Shown here in pieces: positions 1 through 8,911 of a stretch of DNA of 64,000 bases. Source of the stretch: Bacteroidota bacterium (lineage in GTDB: Bacteria > Bacteroidota > Bacteroidia > Chitinophagales > LD1); assembly GCA_018267385.1 (NCBI GenBank), contig JAFDYN010000003.1, positions 262,708-326,707 on the forward strand, read 5' to 3'. The position numbers and the translations under genes were made by a program. Position 1 is the first letter of the stretch. Each line of letters starts with the position of its first letter. The notes below the pieces were generated by a model. It made no database searches. It saw only the letters and a program-made list of their open reading frames with translations, and was not told where the DNA came from.

Positions 1-480
1 TGCGCAGAGCAGCGGCGCTACGGCGCTCAGGTCTAGTTTGTCAGATATACGCAGCACATACTGCTCATCTACTACTATGTTATTGGAGTAGCCACCATAG
101 GTAGGGGTCGTAGTACCGCGCTCAAAGCTATTGTAGGTACCTGTCATACCCTTGTCGCAGTACTGCTCCTCACCGGCTGCGCACTGCGGGCAGCTGCGGC
201 ACGAGTCTACGAAGCAGCCCACACCGGCCAGGTCTCCGGCCTTAAACTTTGTCACCTTGTCACCCACCTTGACGATGCGGCCTACTATCTCATGACCCGG
301 CACCATAGGGTACTTGGAGCCACCCCATTCGTTGCGGGCCTGGTGTATGTCTGAGTGGCACACGCCACAGTAGAGTATCTCTATGTGCACGTCATTCGGC
401 TTCAGGTCGCGGCGGTCCAGGGTAAAGGGCCCTAGCGGCGTGGTGGCATTCTGTGCGGCGTATGCTTTGGTAGCTATCAT
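1..480 (-). CDS. Zinc-dependent alcohol dehydrogenase, NAD(P)-type (5' part, cut by window edge)
   Basis: The first 160 codons of a medium-chain dehydrogenase; the gene runs off the left edge. The ATG is at 480 and the protein opens MIATKAYAAQNATTPLGPF. The catalytic zinc site is visible as GVCHSDIH, followed by PMVPGHEIVG, and the structural zinc lobe as CRSCPQCAAGEEQYC, with the first Cys of that set in VGCFVDSC. The order and wording match the cinnamyl-alcohol/YahK-like aldehyde reductase group, which reduces aldehydes to alcohols with NADPH in the cytoplasm. The Rossmann half is outside the window, so cofactor preference cannot be read. It diverges from the small gene at 591. Confidence 0.9.
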   Translation of the reverse strand, partial: MIATKAYAAQNATTPLGPFTLDRRDLKPNDVHIEILYCGVCHSDIHQARNEWGGSKYPMVPGHEIVGRIVKVGDKVTKFKAGDLAGVGCFVDSCRSCPQCAAGEEQYCDKGMTGTYNSFERGTTTPTYGGYSNNIVVDEQYVLRISDKLDLSAVAPLLCA

Positions 481-561
481 GGTATATCTGATTTTGTGCT
501 GCATAGTTAAACCATAATCGAGGGAAGATGTTGCAACAGCTTTAAATTTTTGTAAACATTT

Positions 562-569
562 TATCTTTG
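562..569 (+). promoter_or_regulatory. -7 box (TATCTTTG) of the small membrane protein gene
   Basis: TATCTTTG fits the Bacteroidota -7 consensus TAnnTTTG. It lies 21 bases before the ATG at 591 and rules out the longer reading frame that would begin inside it at 567. A weak TTTA at 541-544 could serve as the -33 box. Confidence 0.6.
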
Positions 570-590
570 TGGTTCCTAAACGCAATCAAA

Positions 591-752
591 ATGAGAATCA
601 TAGCTGTACCCATACTTGCCCTGCTTTGGCTGATACGCATGTTGTACAGGGGCTTTATCAAAAAAGACCTTCGCCAGAACCCTGATGAGTTTTACATCGG
701 TGCAGGTTTCATCGTGGTGTGGGGCGCTATCTACTGGTTTATCTTCGCCTGA
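591..752 (+). CDS. Small membrane protein, 53 residues, unknown function
   Basis: The protein starts MRIIAVPILALLWLIRML and has two hydrophobic stretches (about residues 2-17 and 35-52) around a basic loop with KKDLRQNPDEF, so a two-pass inner-membrane hairpin is likely. I chose the ATG at 591 because the upstream alternative at 567 lies within the -7 promoter box. It ends six bases before the GTG of the WbqC-family gene, so the two are probably cotranscribed. I do not recognise the family. Confidence 0.6.
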   Translation: MRIIAVPILALLWLIRMLYRGFIKKDLRQNPDEFYIGAGFIVVWGAIYWFIFA

Positions 753-758
753 TATTCT

Positions 759-1412
759 GTGCTGCTATTCCCTCTCTTGTATCTTCCTCCTGTGCCATAC
801 ATGGCGCTGCTCGCTGGTGCCGGTGAGGTACAGATAGAGGCACACGAGAGCTATGTCAAATCTACCTGGCGCAACCGCTGTGAGGTGGCCGGCGCTAATG
901 GCATTATTCCCCTAAGCATACCTTTGGCTGGTGGCCGTGACCATCATCGCCTCTATAGGGACACTCAGATAGCCTATACGGAAAACTGGCAGCACCGCCA
1001 CTGGACCACCATCTACTCAGCATACGGTAGTGCACCCTACTACGAGCACTATAGGGATAGAATAGAGCCGCTATTTCATCAGCATTTCGATAATCTCTGG
1101 GAGTGGAATGAAGTATGGCTCACACTGCTGCTCAAGCTGATGAAGCTCGATGTGAAACTGGTCTATACAGACAGCTACGACCGTACAGCCTCTGAGAGAA
1201 CTGACCTGCGCCATATCTGGCGCCCCGGCAAACTACCACAAGACATCACTTTAGGAGAGGAGCGCTGGCGGATACAGGATGTACCATATATCAAAGTATT
1301 CGACCAGGTAGATACTGTGGCTACGGGTCTCAGCAGCCTGGACCTGCTGATGAATGAAGGTCCTCAAAGCCGGGATATACTAAAAAGGATGGTCACGCGG
1401 ACCATCCTCTGA
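759..1412 (+). CDS. WbqC family protein
   Basis: A 217-residue protein of the WbqC-like family, found near surface polysaccharide genes in many bacteria and widely in Bacteroidota; the biochemical role is not firmly known. The N-terminus YLPPVPYMALLAGAGEV followed by AHESYVKSTWRNRC matches the family opening, in which an aromatic-Pro-Pro stretch precedes a conserved His/Tyr/Arg/Asn/Arg pattern. That alignment requires the GTG at 759; the later ATG at 801 would remove it. Further conserved blocks are WTTIYSAYGSAPYYEHY and the C-terminal GPQSRDIL. No signal peptide, so cytoplasmic. No polysaccharide genes are adjacent. Confidence 0.75.
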   Translation: MLLFPLLYLPPVPYMALLAGAGEVQIEAHESYVKSTWRNRCEVAGANGIIPLSIPLAGGRDHHRLYRDTQIAYTENWQHRHWTTIYSAYGSAPYYEHYRDRIEPLFHQHFDNLWEWNEVWLTLLLKLMKLDVKLVYTDSYDRTASERTDLRHIWRPGKLPQDITLGEERWRIQDVPYIKVFDQVDTVATGLSSLDLLMNEGPQSRDILKRMVTRTIL

Positions 1413-1440
1413 TAAAGAATATCTGGTTGCATTCATCAGA

Positions 1441-2319
1441 TCACGGCGCGAAGCGTGGATCAGTGAACTGTACGTCGGTAGTATCACGTATGCCGATCTG
1501 GTTGATCAGGGAGCCGTTGGTCTTCTGGTAGATGGTAAAAATGCCATACAGTGTACCGCTTCCTTTCGGCACTTTCACCGCAGCAAAGTTGGCATAGCCG
1601 CTGGAGCGCACCACCGCTGTAGTGCGGTCACGCTGCTGAAAGTTGATATTCCCAAAAGCTTTATTGAACGGATCTGCATAGGTGAGGCCGGTGTCAGGCG
1701 CAGTAAACTCTACACTGTCCACATGTATCAGCGTGCTCTGCTCATAGATCTGGTTAGCCGCATTGAGGTCGGCTATGGTGTATTTCTTTGGAATGAGCGT
1801 CTGGTTTAGTGCACCCTTTACTATGTAGGTAGGCATCAGTGTGTATGGTATACCGCCCAGGCCCGGCTGCGGTCCAGTCGTATCTATATAGCTGCCCATC
1901 TCCAGCGTGCCGAGGTAGTTGTAGAGGTACAGGCCTTTGCACTTGATAAAGATGCGGCGTCCTATCGGGTATTCATTGTAGAGTCCTGTGGCGTCTACCT
2001 TCAGCTGTATACCTCCGGTAGAGTCCTGCAGAACGAGCTGCTTGTAGAAATTGCCGGAGCGGTCAGCAGCATTGATGATACCGCTCAGTATGATGCTGTC
2101 ATTGATCCTGACAGGACTGGCGCTATCCAGCACATGTGCTACACCAAAGCAGTAGCGGATCTTAAAGTCACGTAGGTTCATAGTGGCAGCCATGCCTGAT
2201 GGGTCGGTGGCCGTAGTGTCTGGTGGCGAGGCAAATTTTTGCTTGACGCATGCACTGGCCATCAGGGTGATAGCGGCCGCTGTGGCCAATGTAGAGAGGA
2301 ATTTTATAGTTGATTTCAT
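1441..2319 (-). CDS. DUF5689 lipoprotein (OB-fold-like), distal copy
   Basis: A 292-residue exported lipoprotein: the signal segment ends in MASAC at about residue 24. The body contains the DUF5689 pattern: a strand-rich segment around IILSGIINAADRSGN, LQDSTGGIQLKV, then YPIGRRIFIKCKGL and GSYIDT, which reads like an OB-fold beta barrel. It is 28 bases downstream of a paralogue (2348-3217), which follows the TonB-dependent receptor, forming one operon. Known context of the family: DUF5689 proteins accompany TonB receptors and secreted EEP nucleases in Bacteroidota. Inference: surface-exposed ligand-binding partner of the receptor. Function unproven. Confidence 0.75.
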   Translation of the reverse strand: MKSTIKFLSTLATAAAITLMASACVKQKFASPPDTTATDPSGMAATMNLRDFKIRYCFGVAHVLDSASPVRINDSIILSGIINAADRSGNFYKQLVLQDSTGGIQLKVDATGLYNEYPIGRRIFIKCKGLYLYNYLGTLEMGSYIDTTGPQPGLGGIPYTLMPTYIVKGALNQTLIPKKYTIADLNAANQIYEQSTLIHVDSVEFTAPDTGLTYADPFNKAFGNINFQQRDRTTAVVRSSGYANFAAVKVPKGSGTLYGIFTIYQKTNGSLINQIGIRDTTDVQFTDPRFAP

Positions 2320-2347
2320 GTTGATCTCTTATTTGTCTTTAGATGGA

Positions 2348-3217
2348 TTAGTGGCAGCGGTGACCCGGGTAAAACATCACGTCTGAGGTGTCCCGTATCA
2401 CTATCTGTGGTATGCGGCTGATAGTGTAGTAGGTATAGAGTCCGCGCAGGCTGCCATGACCCGGATTGGGCTTCAGATCAGCAAAGCTCGCGTAGCCGCT
2501 CGTGCGTATGATGATGTTATGATTGCTGCAGTCATAGAGCGTCCGGTTTACAGATGCTTTGGATACATTATCTGCCCAGGTCTGAGTGGTGTCAAAAGTA
2601 CCAAACTCCACGCTATCTATCTGTACCAGCATGCTCTGCAGGTTGATGTAGTCTGCTATATTGAGCTGCGAGATGGTCATATGCTTCACCGGGATATCCA
2701 GACCCCACTGCCCTTTGATGATATGGTCCGGCGCTTTGTCTATGACCAGCGGGCCCACGTTAGGATACTGGCTGGTGGTCGTATCTATATAGCCGCCCAG
2801 CTCATAGGTACCGCTGTAGTTGAAAAACAGCAGCCCCTTCACCTTCACAAATATACGGCGCCCGATAGGGTAGTCCTGATACAGGTAGCTACTGCCTATC
2901 TTGAGCTGTATACCACCCGTAGAGTCTTGTATACTGATGATCTTGTAGAAATTGCCCGATTGGTCATCAGCGTTTACGATACCAGAGATGATCACGTTAG
3001 TATCTATCATACGGGGCAGGTAGCTACTGGATATGGGACTACAAAATTTCTGCTTGAACTCCTTGATGCTCATCGTAGCTGATACACCTGCGGGGTCCAT
3101 ATTAGCTCCGGGCGCGGGCATGGAAAAGTTATCCTTCTTGCACGACAGGATACCCGCTGCGAGCAGCAGCCCGGTCACGGCTGCTATAGCGATTGTCTTT
3201 ATACTCATTCTGGTCAT
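2348..3217 (-). CDS. DUF5689 lipoprotein (OB-fold-like), proximal copy
   Basis: A 289-residue paralogue of the next gene downstream. The lipobox is ILSC at about residues 23-26. It has the same blocks: VIISGIVNADDQSGN, IQDSTGGIQLKIG, YPIGRRIFVKVKGL, GGYIDTT. The two copies share spacing and order of these blocks but differ widely between them, so the duplication is old. It begins 24 bases after the receptor stop, tandem on the minus strand. An alternative ATG three codons in (3208) would give the same signal peptide. Probable role: outer-membrane accessory protein to the TonB receptor. Confidence 0.75.
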   Translation of the reverse strand: MTRMSIKTIAIAAVTGLLLAAGILSCKKDNFSMPAPGANMDPAGVSATMSIKEFKQKFCSPISSSYLPRMIDTNVIISGIVNADDQSGNFYKIISIQDSTGGIQLKIGSSYLYQDYPIGRRIFVKVKGLLFFNYSGTYELGGYIDTTTSQYPNVGPLVIDKAPDHIIKGQWGLDIPVKHMTISQLNIADYINLQSMLVQIDSVEFGTFDTTQTWADNVSKASVNRTLYDCSNHNIIIRTSGYASFADLKPNPGHGSLRGLYTYYTISRIPQIVIRDTSDVMFYPGHRCH

Positions 3218-3241
3218 TGTCTCTTCTTTCCTTTTTTATGA

Positions 3242-5767
3242 TTACTGCATGCGGAAGGCTACAGATACAAAGTAGCCGAAGCCGATCATATAGCGGTACT
3301 TCGTACCGAATTTGTCGAGGTTATTTTGGCCATAGTCGTAGCGTAGCTGCTCAGATGCATTGACTACAAAGTTGGTATTGTTGGTCAGGTTGGTGAGCAG
3401 GGCGTAGAAGTTCAGGTTATACTTATACTTGCCCATATGCTTGATGTACTTATTGAGCAGCAGGTTGTATCCGCCTGATATATCCATGGTAAACTGCCTC
3501 TTGAGCTGCTCCTGCTGCATGATAGCATTGTACTGCGGAGAGCCGTAGTCTACCAGGTCTACCGCCTGCGCTGTGCGGCGGATAGGGTTGATGACAGCGT
3601 ACATCTGGTCAAAGTAGTTGAAATTGATCGCCGCATACCAGTATTTAGGGCTCGAGTATTTGAAGCCTAGTGATCCCGTGACCTGAGGCATACCGCCCAG
3701 ATAGAAGTTTTTGATATATGCGGTCTGATTGGTCAGGATCGCATCACTATTGTCTTTGGTGATGGTCGCATTGGCATTGGTAGTATAGAAGTATTTGCCT
3801 GCAGTGAAGATCAGGTTTGTACTGAAGCCCTTGTAGATATTGGCATTGAAGCCCAGCTCGGCACCCATGTGGCGCTGGCCTATGCCGGTCAGGGAGTAGT
3901 TTACGTTAGTCCGGTAGTCATCATGAAAGAAGGTCCTGTTCTCTATACCATTCCTAAACTCTGTGAGGAAGCCGCTGATCTTTAATTTGAAAATAGGCGA
4001 CTTGTACTGGTATCCTATCTCAGCTGCATAGACATTTTCTGCTGTCAGTCCGCTTACTACCTCATTGCGCAGCCTGGCTGACAGGAATGATTGATTGAAG
4101 GTAGGTGGCTCTGTCTTGATCATGGTATTGGCATAGAGGTAGTTCCTGCCATTGATCTTGTACTGCAGGCCGGCCTTTACCGCCCAGGTGATCATCGATA
4201 TCTTGCGCGAATCTCCGAGGGAATTGTCCGGGAAGAGTCCGTTTTGCACATTGCCTGTGCGCCAGTAGTAGTTATGCATGATCTGGCCCGAAACAAAGAA
4301 TTCAATATGATTGAATTTAAAGTATGGCTGGAGCCATGCAGAGGTCTTATGTATATTGGAGGAATAGTCATACTCGTATTTGTCACCTACATGGAGGATG
4401 CGGTTTGGGTGCTGCAGGTCATACTGTAGTACCCTCGGGTCTGTAGGAAAGTCCTGCACCGCGTAGTCATTCAGGTTTATATAGTAGTCGCCTCCCAGCA
4501 GGTCAGCTACCTGTTTGTAGTGGCGCACCTGCTCCCACTGATAAGTGAGGCCGGCAGTGAGGGAGATGTGATCATAGAAAGTATGATTGAGTGTAGAGTT
4601 AAAATTCACCTGCTTATTATCCTGTACGCTTTCTCCCAGTATGTAGCTGGACTGGCGTCCATTGGCTGTGACCGGGGCATTGCGGTTGATAGTATACAGG
4701 CGGTCCCAATTGATCTGGCTGACGTTAGGGTCTGTCTGAAACGCCTGCTCCGCCATCGCCCTCTGAGCCGGATCAGTGATCAGGCTGGGTTGATTCTTGT
4801 AGTAGTCTGGATCGGCAGAGGGGGAGTTGTAGTAGTCTATGCCTGAGAGTGAGTTGCGGCCAAACTCGAAATCCAATCCTGTGAGCAGGCTGGTCTTATT
4901 GTCTATTTTGGCCTCGTGCGTCAGGACAAATGTGGGCTCAAAGCGCTTATTGATCCGGGCTGATCGGACCTGGCCGTTTTGATAGCCCCAGTCAGGGTTG
5001 TAATAGTTGCTGCCTGCCAGCTCTTGGAACTCACGCACGGTAGTAGAGGACCTGGCAGAGGTAGTAGGCGTGCCGAGTACCGTCAGGTTTAGCCTTTGGG
5101 TTTCACTGAATTTCTTTTCTACCGACAGGAAATAACCATAGCCATCAAAGGAGGTGCCCGGCTGGTAGCCTTGCACTGCCCAGCGCCTGGAGGCTGCGAG
5201 GGTCACTGCCCAGCCGTGCTTCATATAGCCGCTGGACCATGATACGTTCAGACGGTTGTAATACTGACGATTAGCCGCAGTGTAGGTGAGGCTCAGCCCT
5301 TTTTTCATACCGCCTGCACGCATATCCATATTATATGCTCCCCCCAGTCCGCCAAAGGCAAAGGAAGACGGAAGCAGGGCCAAGGTACCGGATCTGTTTC
5401 GCAGCAGGTCTGTAAATGCCCCGGAGCCATTAAAGAAGGAGGCGCCGTTTTCGGGGTCATTGATCAGTACCCCGTTTATCAGCATACTAAACTGGTTGCT
5501 GCGATAGCCACGGTAGCGAAAGCCGCCCTGGTTGAGCCGGTAGCTTAGAGTGGCAGCGTAGATATCCCCGGTAGAGGATAGCATACTCGCCACATTCTGA
5601 GTGGTAATAGCCTCACTCAGGTCATCAGAAGATACGGCTATCGTAGGGATCATATCAGCGTCCTGCTGCATTACCTTCTCTATAGAGTCACCTGCTGCAC
5701 TTTGAGCAAAGGATAGATGTCCGCACAGCACCACTGTACAGCATAGAGCGAAAAATTGCTTCATCAA
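3242..5767 (-). CDS. TonB-dependent outer membrane receptor
   Basis: An 841-residue receptor with a signal peptide (MMKQFFALCCTVVLCGHLSFAQ). A plug domain follows at about residues 40-160 with FRYRGYRSNQFSMLINGV and NDPENGASFFNGSG, then a long beta-barrel rich in aromatic strands ending in a terminal aromatic/Gln motif (FGYFVSVAFRMQ). It lacks the N-terminal carboxypeptidase-like domain seen in SusC proteins, and no SusD gene is next to it. It heads an operon with two DUF5689 lipoproteins and is divergent from a secreted EEP enzyme. Such receptors import large ligands across the outer membrane using TonB energy. The ligand is unknown; nucleic acid or phosphorylated compounds are the inference from context. 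Confidence 0.9.
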   Translation of the reverse strand: MMKQFFALCCTVVLCGHLSFAQSAAGDSIEKVMQQDADMIPTIAVSSDDLSEAITTQNVASMLSSTGDIYAATLSYRLNQGGFRYRGYRSNQFSMLINGVLINDPENGASFFNGSGAFTDLLRNRSGTLALLPSSFAFGGLGGAYNMDMRAGGMKKGLSLTYTAANRQYYNRLNVSWSSGYMKHGWAVTLAASRRWAVQGYQPGTSFDGYGYFLSVEKKFSETQRLNLTVLGTPTTSARSSTTVREFQELAGSNYYNPDWGYQNGQVRSARINKRFEPTFVLTHEAKIDNKTSLLTGLDFEFGRNSLSGIDYYNSPSADPDYYKNQPSLITDPAQRAMAEQAFQTDPNVSQINWDRLYTINRNAPVTANGRQSSYILGESVQDNKQVNFNSTLNHTFYDHISLTAGLTYQWEQVRHYKQVADLLGGDYYINLNDYAVQDFPTDPRVLQYDLQHPNRILHVGDKYEYDYSSNIHKTSAWLQPYFKFNHIEFFVSGQIMHNYYWRTGNVQNGLFPDNSLGDSRKISMITWAVKAGLQYKINGRNYLYANTMIKTEPPTFNQSFLSARLRNEVVSGLTAENVYAAEIGYQYKSPIFKLKISGFLTEFRNGIENRTFFHDDYRTNVNYSLTGIGQRHMGAELGFNANIYKGFSTNLIFTAGKYFYTTNANATITKDNSDAILTNQTAYIKNFYLGGMPQVTGSLGFKYSSPKYWYAAINFNYFDQMYAVINPIRRTAQAVDLVDYGSPQYNAIMQQEQLKRQFTMDISGGYNLLLNKYIKHMGKYKYNLNFYALLTNLTNNTNFVVNASEQLRYDYGQNNLDKFGTKYRYMIGFGYFVSVAFRMQ

Positions 5768-5787
5768 AAAATAAGTTAATTTCGGGC

Positions 5788-5817
5788 CAAAGCTAAAGAT
5801 TTACCCATCAATGGCAA
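5788..5817 (-). promoter_or_regulatory. Promoter of the TonB receptor operon
   Basis: On the minus strand TTG (5815-5817), 19 bases, then TAGCTTTG (5788-5795), a good match to the Bacteroidota TTTG / TAnnTTTG promoter. It lies 20 bases before the receptor ATG. Confidence 0.6.
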
Positions 5818-5879
5818 CCCGCCGATGTTAATAAATGATTATAAATCCTCACCACAGGCTGATAAATCAAGGCATCGGC

Positions 5880-5887
5880 TACCTTTG
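5880..5887 (+). promoter_or_regulatory. -7 box (TACCTTTG) of the first EEP gene
   Basis: TACCTTTG matches TAnnTTTG perfectly and lies 17 bases before the ATG at 5905. No clear -33 TTTG is seen upstream, which may point to an activator. Confidence 0.55.
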
Positions 5888-5904
5888 CCATATTAAATAG
5901 TGCT

Positions 5905-6951
5905 ATGCAAAAGTATTTTGTTGCTCTCATCTCATTGATCCTCTTTTCTTTAAGTGCCTCCGCGCAGGATAAACAGTATCGTGTCGGCGTCCTGGGTTTT
6001 TACAACTGCGAGAACTTTTATGACACCATAGATGACCCAAAAGTAGATGACGCCGAATATCTTCCTAACAGTCAAAACCACTACGACGGTGCTGTATATC
6101 AAGATAAAGTGGCGCGACTCACCGAGGTACTCTCACAGGTAGGCAGAGATATCACGCCTGATGGGCTGTCGCTTTTTGGTGTATCTGAGATAGAAAATGA
6201 GACGGTGCTGAATGACCTCGTGGCACAGCCTGCATTCAAAGGCCGCAACTACAAGCTGGTGCACTATGACTCGCCTGACGCTCGTGGTGTAGATGTAGCG
6301 CTGATCTATAATCCCAAGTACTTCCAGGTATTATACAGTGCGCCGCTGCATGTAGACCTCATAGAGGAGGGCAAACCACATGCTACGCGTGATGTACTCT
6401 GGGTCAATGGTATCTATGCAGGCGACACGATCAACGTGTTTGTAAACCACTGGCCATCACGCCGTGGTGGCGAGGAGGCCAGCGCACCCTACCGGGCTAT
6501 CGCTGCCGGAGTGGCCAAGCATGTGATAGACTCCCTCATGGCTATCAACCCTGAGACCAAGGTGGTACTGATGGGCGACCTGAATGACGACCCTACCAGC
6601 CCGTCAGTAGCTAAGGTGCTGGGAGCCAAAGGCGATAAGGAGAAGGTAAAGGCCGGCGGACTTTACAATCCGTGGGTGCGCTTTATCAAGGATGGCGTAG
6701 GTACGCTGGCCTATGATGATATGTGGAACCTCTTTGACCAGATCATCATCTCTCATGGCTGGCTCGACCAGTCGCAGCACGGCTGGTTTTACAATAAGGC
6801 CCTCATCTTCCGCAAGGACTTTATGATCCAGCAGACAGGCAAATATAAAGGCTATCCGCTCCGTACCTACGATGGCAATACCTACCAGCACGGCTATAGT
6901 GACCACCTGCCCACCTACATCGTAGTGGTGAAGGAGGTAGTCAAGAAGTAA
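5905..6951 (+). CDS. Secreted endonuclease/exonuclease/phosphatase family protein (first copy)
   Basis: A 348-residue exported member of the EEP (DNase I-like) superfamily, metal-dependent phosphodiester hydrolases. After the signal peptide (cut near LSASAQ) come the family motifs in order: GFYNCENFYDTIDDP with the metal-binding Asn and Glu, SEIENE, HYDSPDARGVDVALIYN, NHWPSRRGGEE, GDLNDDP with the catalytic Asp/Asn, and the terminal YSDHLPTY with the SDH catalytic His. All catalytic residues look intact. Substrate cannot be read; secreted relatives cleave DNA or RNA. Divergent from the TonB receptor operon and followed after 56 bases by an SDR gene. Confidence 0.85.
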   Translation: MQKYFVALISLILFSLSASAQDKQYRVGVLGFYNCENFYDTIDDPKVDDAEYLPNSQNHYDGAVYQDKVARLTEVLSQVGRDITPDGLSLFGVSEIENETVLNDLVAQPAFKGRNYKLVHYDSPDARGVDVALIYNPKYFQVLYSAPLHVDLIEEGKPHATRDVLWVNGIYAGDTINVFVNHWPSRRGGEEASAPYRAIAAGVAKHVIDSLMAINPETKVVLMGDLNDDPTSPSVAKVLGAKGDKEKVKAGGLYNPWVRFIKDGVGTLAYDDMWNLFDQIIISHGWLDQSQHGWFYNKALIFRKDFMIQQTGKYKGYPLRTYDGNTYQHGYSDHLPTYIVVVKEVVKK

Positions 6952-6972
6952 GAAGCAGAATTTTCGGAATGC

Positions 6973-7003
6973 TTTGAATAACTCAGAATAATGCAAACCT
7001 TTG
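6973..7003 (+). promoter_or_regulatory. Promoter of the SDR gene, next to its start codon
   Basis: TTTG (6973-6976), 19 bases, AACCTTTG (6996-7003). The -7 box ends four bases before the ATG at 7008, so the transcript would be leaderless or nearly so. Confidence 0.55.
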
Positions 7004-7007
7004 GTCT

Positions 7008-7898
7008 ATGTCTCATAAGAAGATATTGATCACCGGTGCTTCGGGCTTCCTCGGCTATCACCTCAGTCGCTGTGCTGCGGCGCAGGGTTATGAAGTATAT
7101 GCGCAGTACAATAGTGGCAACATTCACTATGACCGCTGCACACCCATACAGTTTGACCTGCGCAGCTACATAGATATGGGCAATATGATAGACGACATAG
7201 AGCCTGATGTCGTGATCCACGCCGCAGCCCTGGCTGACGCTGCCCGCTGCCAGCGGGAACCGGCCCTATCCTATGCCATCAATGTGGAGGCTACGCAAAA
7301 CCTGGCCGGTATCTGCTCTGACTATCAGGTGCCGTTCGTTTTCACCTCTACAGATCTCGTTTTTGATGGTGTGAAGGGAAACTATTCGGAGGAGGATGCC
7401 GTCAATCCTCTCATGGTCTACGGTGAGCATAAGGTGCTGGCAGAGCAGGAGGTTATGAAGGTTTACCCCGAGTCATTGATCGCGCGCTGCCCACTCATGT
7501 TTGGTGCCCCCGAGGCGAGTGACAAGACCTATTTCAGTGCATTCATCCGCAGCCTGCGGGAGGATAAGGAGGTCAATCTCTTTCACGATGAGTACCGGTC
7601 AGTAGCAGGCGCAAAGAGCGTAGCCGAAGGACTGCTGCATCTGGCGGAGGAGGCCGCTGGTATCTTTCACGTAGCGGGTGGCCAGCGCGTGTCGCGTTAT
7701 GAGTTTGGCCTTGCAGCCGCAGAGGCTTTCGGGCTGGATAAAAGCCTTCTCAAGTCCATGTCACAAAAAGACATCGCCGCGGCCAATCCCCGCCCGGCAG
7801 ATGTTTCCTTAAGTATCTCTAAGGCCCGCAGCTTTGGCTATGCACCGCTCGGGTATCAGGAGGAATTGCAGCATATTGCATCCGGAAAATACCTCTGA
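7008..7898 (+). CDS. SDR family oxidoreductase (RmlD-like nucleotide-sugar reductase fold)
   Basis: A 296-residue cytoplasmic protein. The N-terminal Rossmann motif is KILITGASGFLGYHL (residues 5-19). The catalytic region has FTSTDLVFDG and the YGEHK dyad (Tyr-x-x-x-Lys), and the VIHAAALADAARCQREP block is typical of dTDP-4-dehydrorhamnose reductase relatives, which reduce 4-keto sugars with NAD(P)H. No rml neighbours are present, so the substrate is open. It is sandwiched between two secreted EEP genes and its TGA overlaps the next ATG by one base (TGATG), so it is translationally coupled to the second EEP. Confidence 0.8.
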   Translation: MSHKKILITGASGFLGYHLSRCAAAQGYEVYAQYNSGNIHYDRCTPIQFDLRSYIDMGNMIDDIEPDVVIHAAALADAARCQREPALSYAINVEATQNLAGICSDYQVPFVFTSTDLVFDGVKGNYSEEDAVNPLMVYGEHKVLAEQEVMKVYPESLIARCPLMFGAPEASDKTYFSAFIRSLREDKEVNLFHDEYRSVAGAKSVAEGLLHLAEEAAGIFHVAGGQRVSRYEFGLAAAEAFGLDKSLLKSMSQKDIAAANPRPADVSLSISKARSFGYAPLGYQEELQHIASGKYL

Positions 7899-8911
7899 TG
7901 AGAAAGCTCCTTTTGATCCCGATACTCGTGACCGCTCTCTGCACCGGCGCTATCGCGCAAAACGCAAAGGCGGCGCGCATCATCTTTTACAATACGGAAA
8001 ACCTCTTTGATACTATAGATGATCCGCGCACGGAGGACGAAGAATTTCTGCCCGGTGCCAAGGCGCAGTGGACCGGCGAGCGCTACACTATCAAGCTCGA
8101 CCACATCGCCAAAGTGCTGGCTGCTATGCTGGAGAAAAATCAGCCCCTCGTGATCGGCCTGGCCGAGGTGGAGAACAGGCAGGTGGTCTGCGACCTCATA
8201 GCCCGGCCCGCGCTGAAGAAATTTGACCTCGGGGTGATAGAGCACGACTCACCCGACCCCCGCGGCATAGACGTAGGCCTGATCTATAATAAGAAGCTCG
8301 GCACTATACAGGATACAGCCTTCCTCACCGTGCGCCTGCCCGATCTGGACAAGGGCACACGTGACATCGTCTATGTGAAAGTTGAAGTAGGTGGCAAGGC
8401 CATGCACTTCTTCGTAGATCACTGGCCCAGCAGGAGAGATGGCCCCGCAGTCTCTCAGGTGCGCCGCTACGCCGCTGCGATGGTCCTGCGCAATAAGATC
8501 AACCAGATAGAGCACGCCGATCCGCATGCTGCCATAGTGGTCATGGGCGACCTGAATGATAACCCGGTAGACAGTAGTGTTTCGTTTATCCTCGGTGCGC
8601 AGGCGCTGATAGAGCACCCGCAGACACTAGCCCTCTACGACCTGATGCTGCGGCCCTACCAGGAGGGCCAGTACTCTCTGAAATATAAAAGTGAAAATGA
8701 CGTCTTTGATCAGTTCATCGTGACCGGCAGCCTGCTGGATGGTGTCTCTACGCCACAGGTTACTACGCGGGAGGGCCACATCTTCCGCCAGGACTGGATG
8801 CTATTCAAGCATCCGAAATATGGCGAAATGCCTAACCGCACCTATAGCGGCCCCATCTGGCATGGGGGCTATAGCGATCATCTGCCGGTATATATAGATG
8901 TCAGGTACTAG
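7898..8911 (+). CDS. Secreted endonuclease/exonuclease/phosphatase family protein (second copy)
   Basis: A 337-residue paralogue of the gene at 5905. The signal peptide ends near TGAIAQ. The motifs are intact: IFYNTENLFDTIDDP, GLAEVENR, HDSPDPRGIDVGLIYN, VDHWPSRRDGP, GDLNDNP and YSDHLPVYIDV. The start overlaps the SDR stop. Its stop overlaps the stop of the small minus-strand gene at 8908 by four bases (tail to tail). Both EEPs share the DTIDDP insertion after the metal-binding Glu, marking them as one subfamily. Likely a secreted or periplasmic nuclease or phosphatase. Confidence 0.85.
   Translation: MRKLLLIPILVTALCTGAIAQNAKAARIIFYNTENLFDTIDDPRTEDEEFLPGAKAQWTGERYTIKLDHIAKVLAAMLEKNQPLVIGLAEVENRQVVCDLIARPALKKFDLGVIEHDSPDPRGIDVGLIYNKKLGTIQDTAFLTVRLPDLDKGTRDIVYVKVEVGGKAMHFFVDHWPSRRDGPAVSQVRRYAAAMVLRNKINQIEHADPHAAIVVMGDLNDNPVDSSVSFILGAQALIEHPQTLALYDLMLRPYQEGQYSLKYKSENDVFDQFIVTGSLLDGVSTPQVTTREGHIFRQDWMLFKHPKYGEMPNRTYSGPIWHGGYSDHLPVYIDVRY

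Noticed and set aside
7008..7898. True dTDP-4-dehydrorhamnose reductase (rmlD)
   Set aside because: The fold and dyad fit, but no rmlA, rmlB or rmlC gene is near, so the specific name is not justified.
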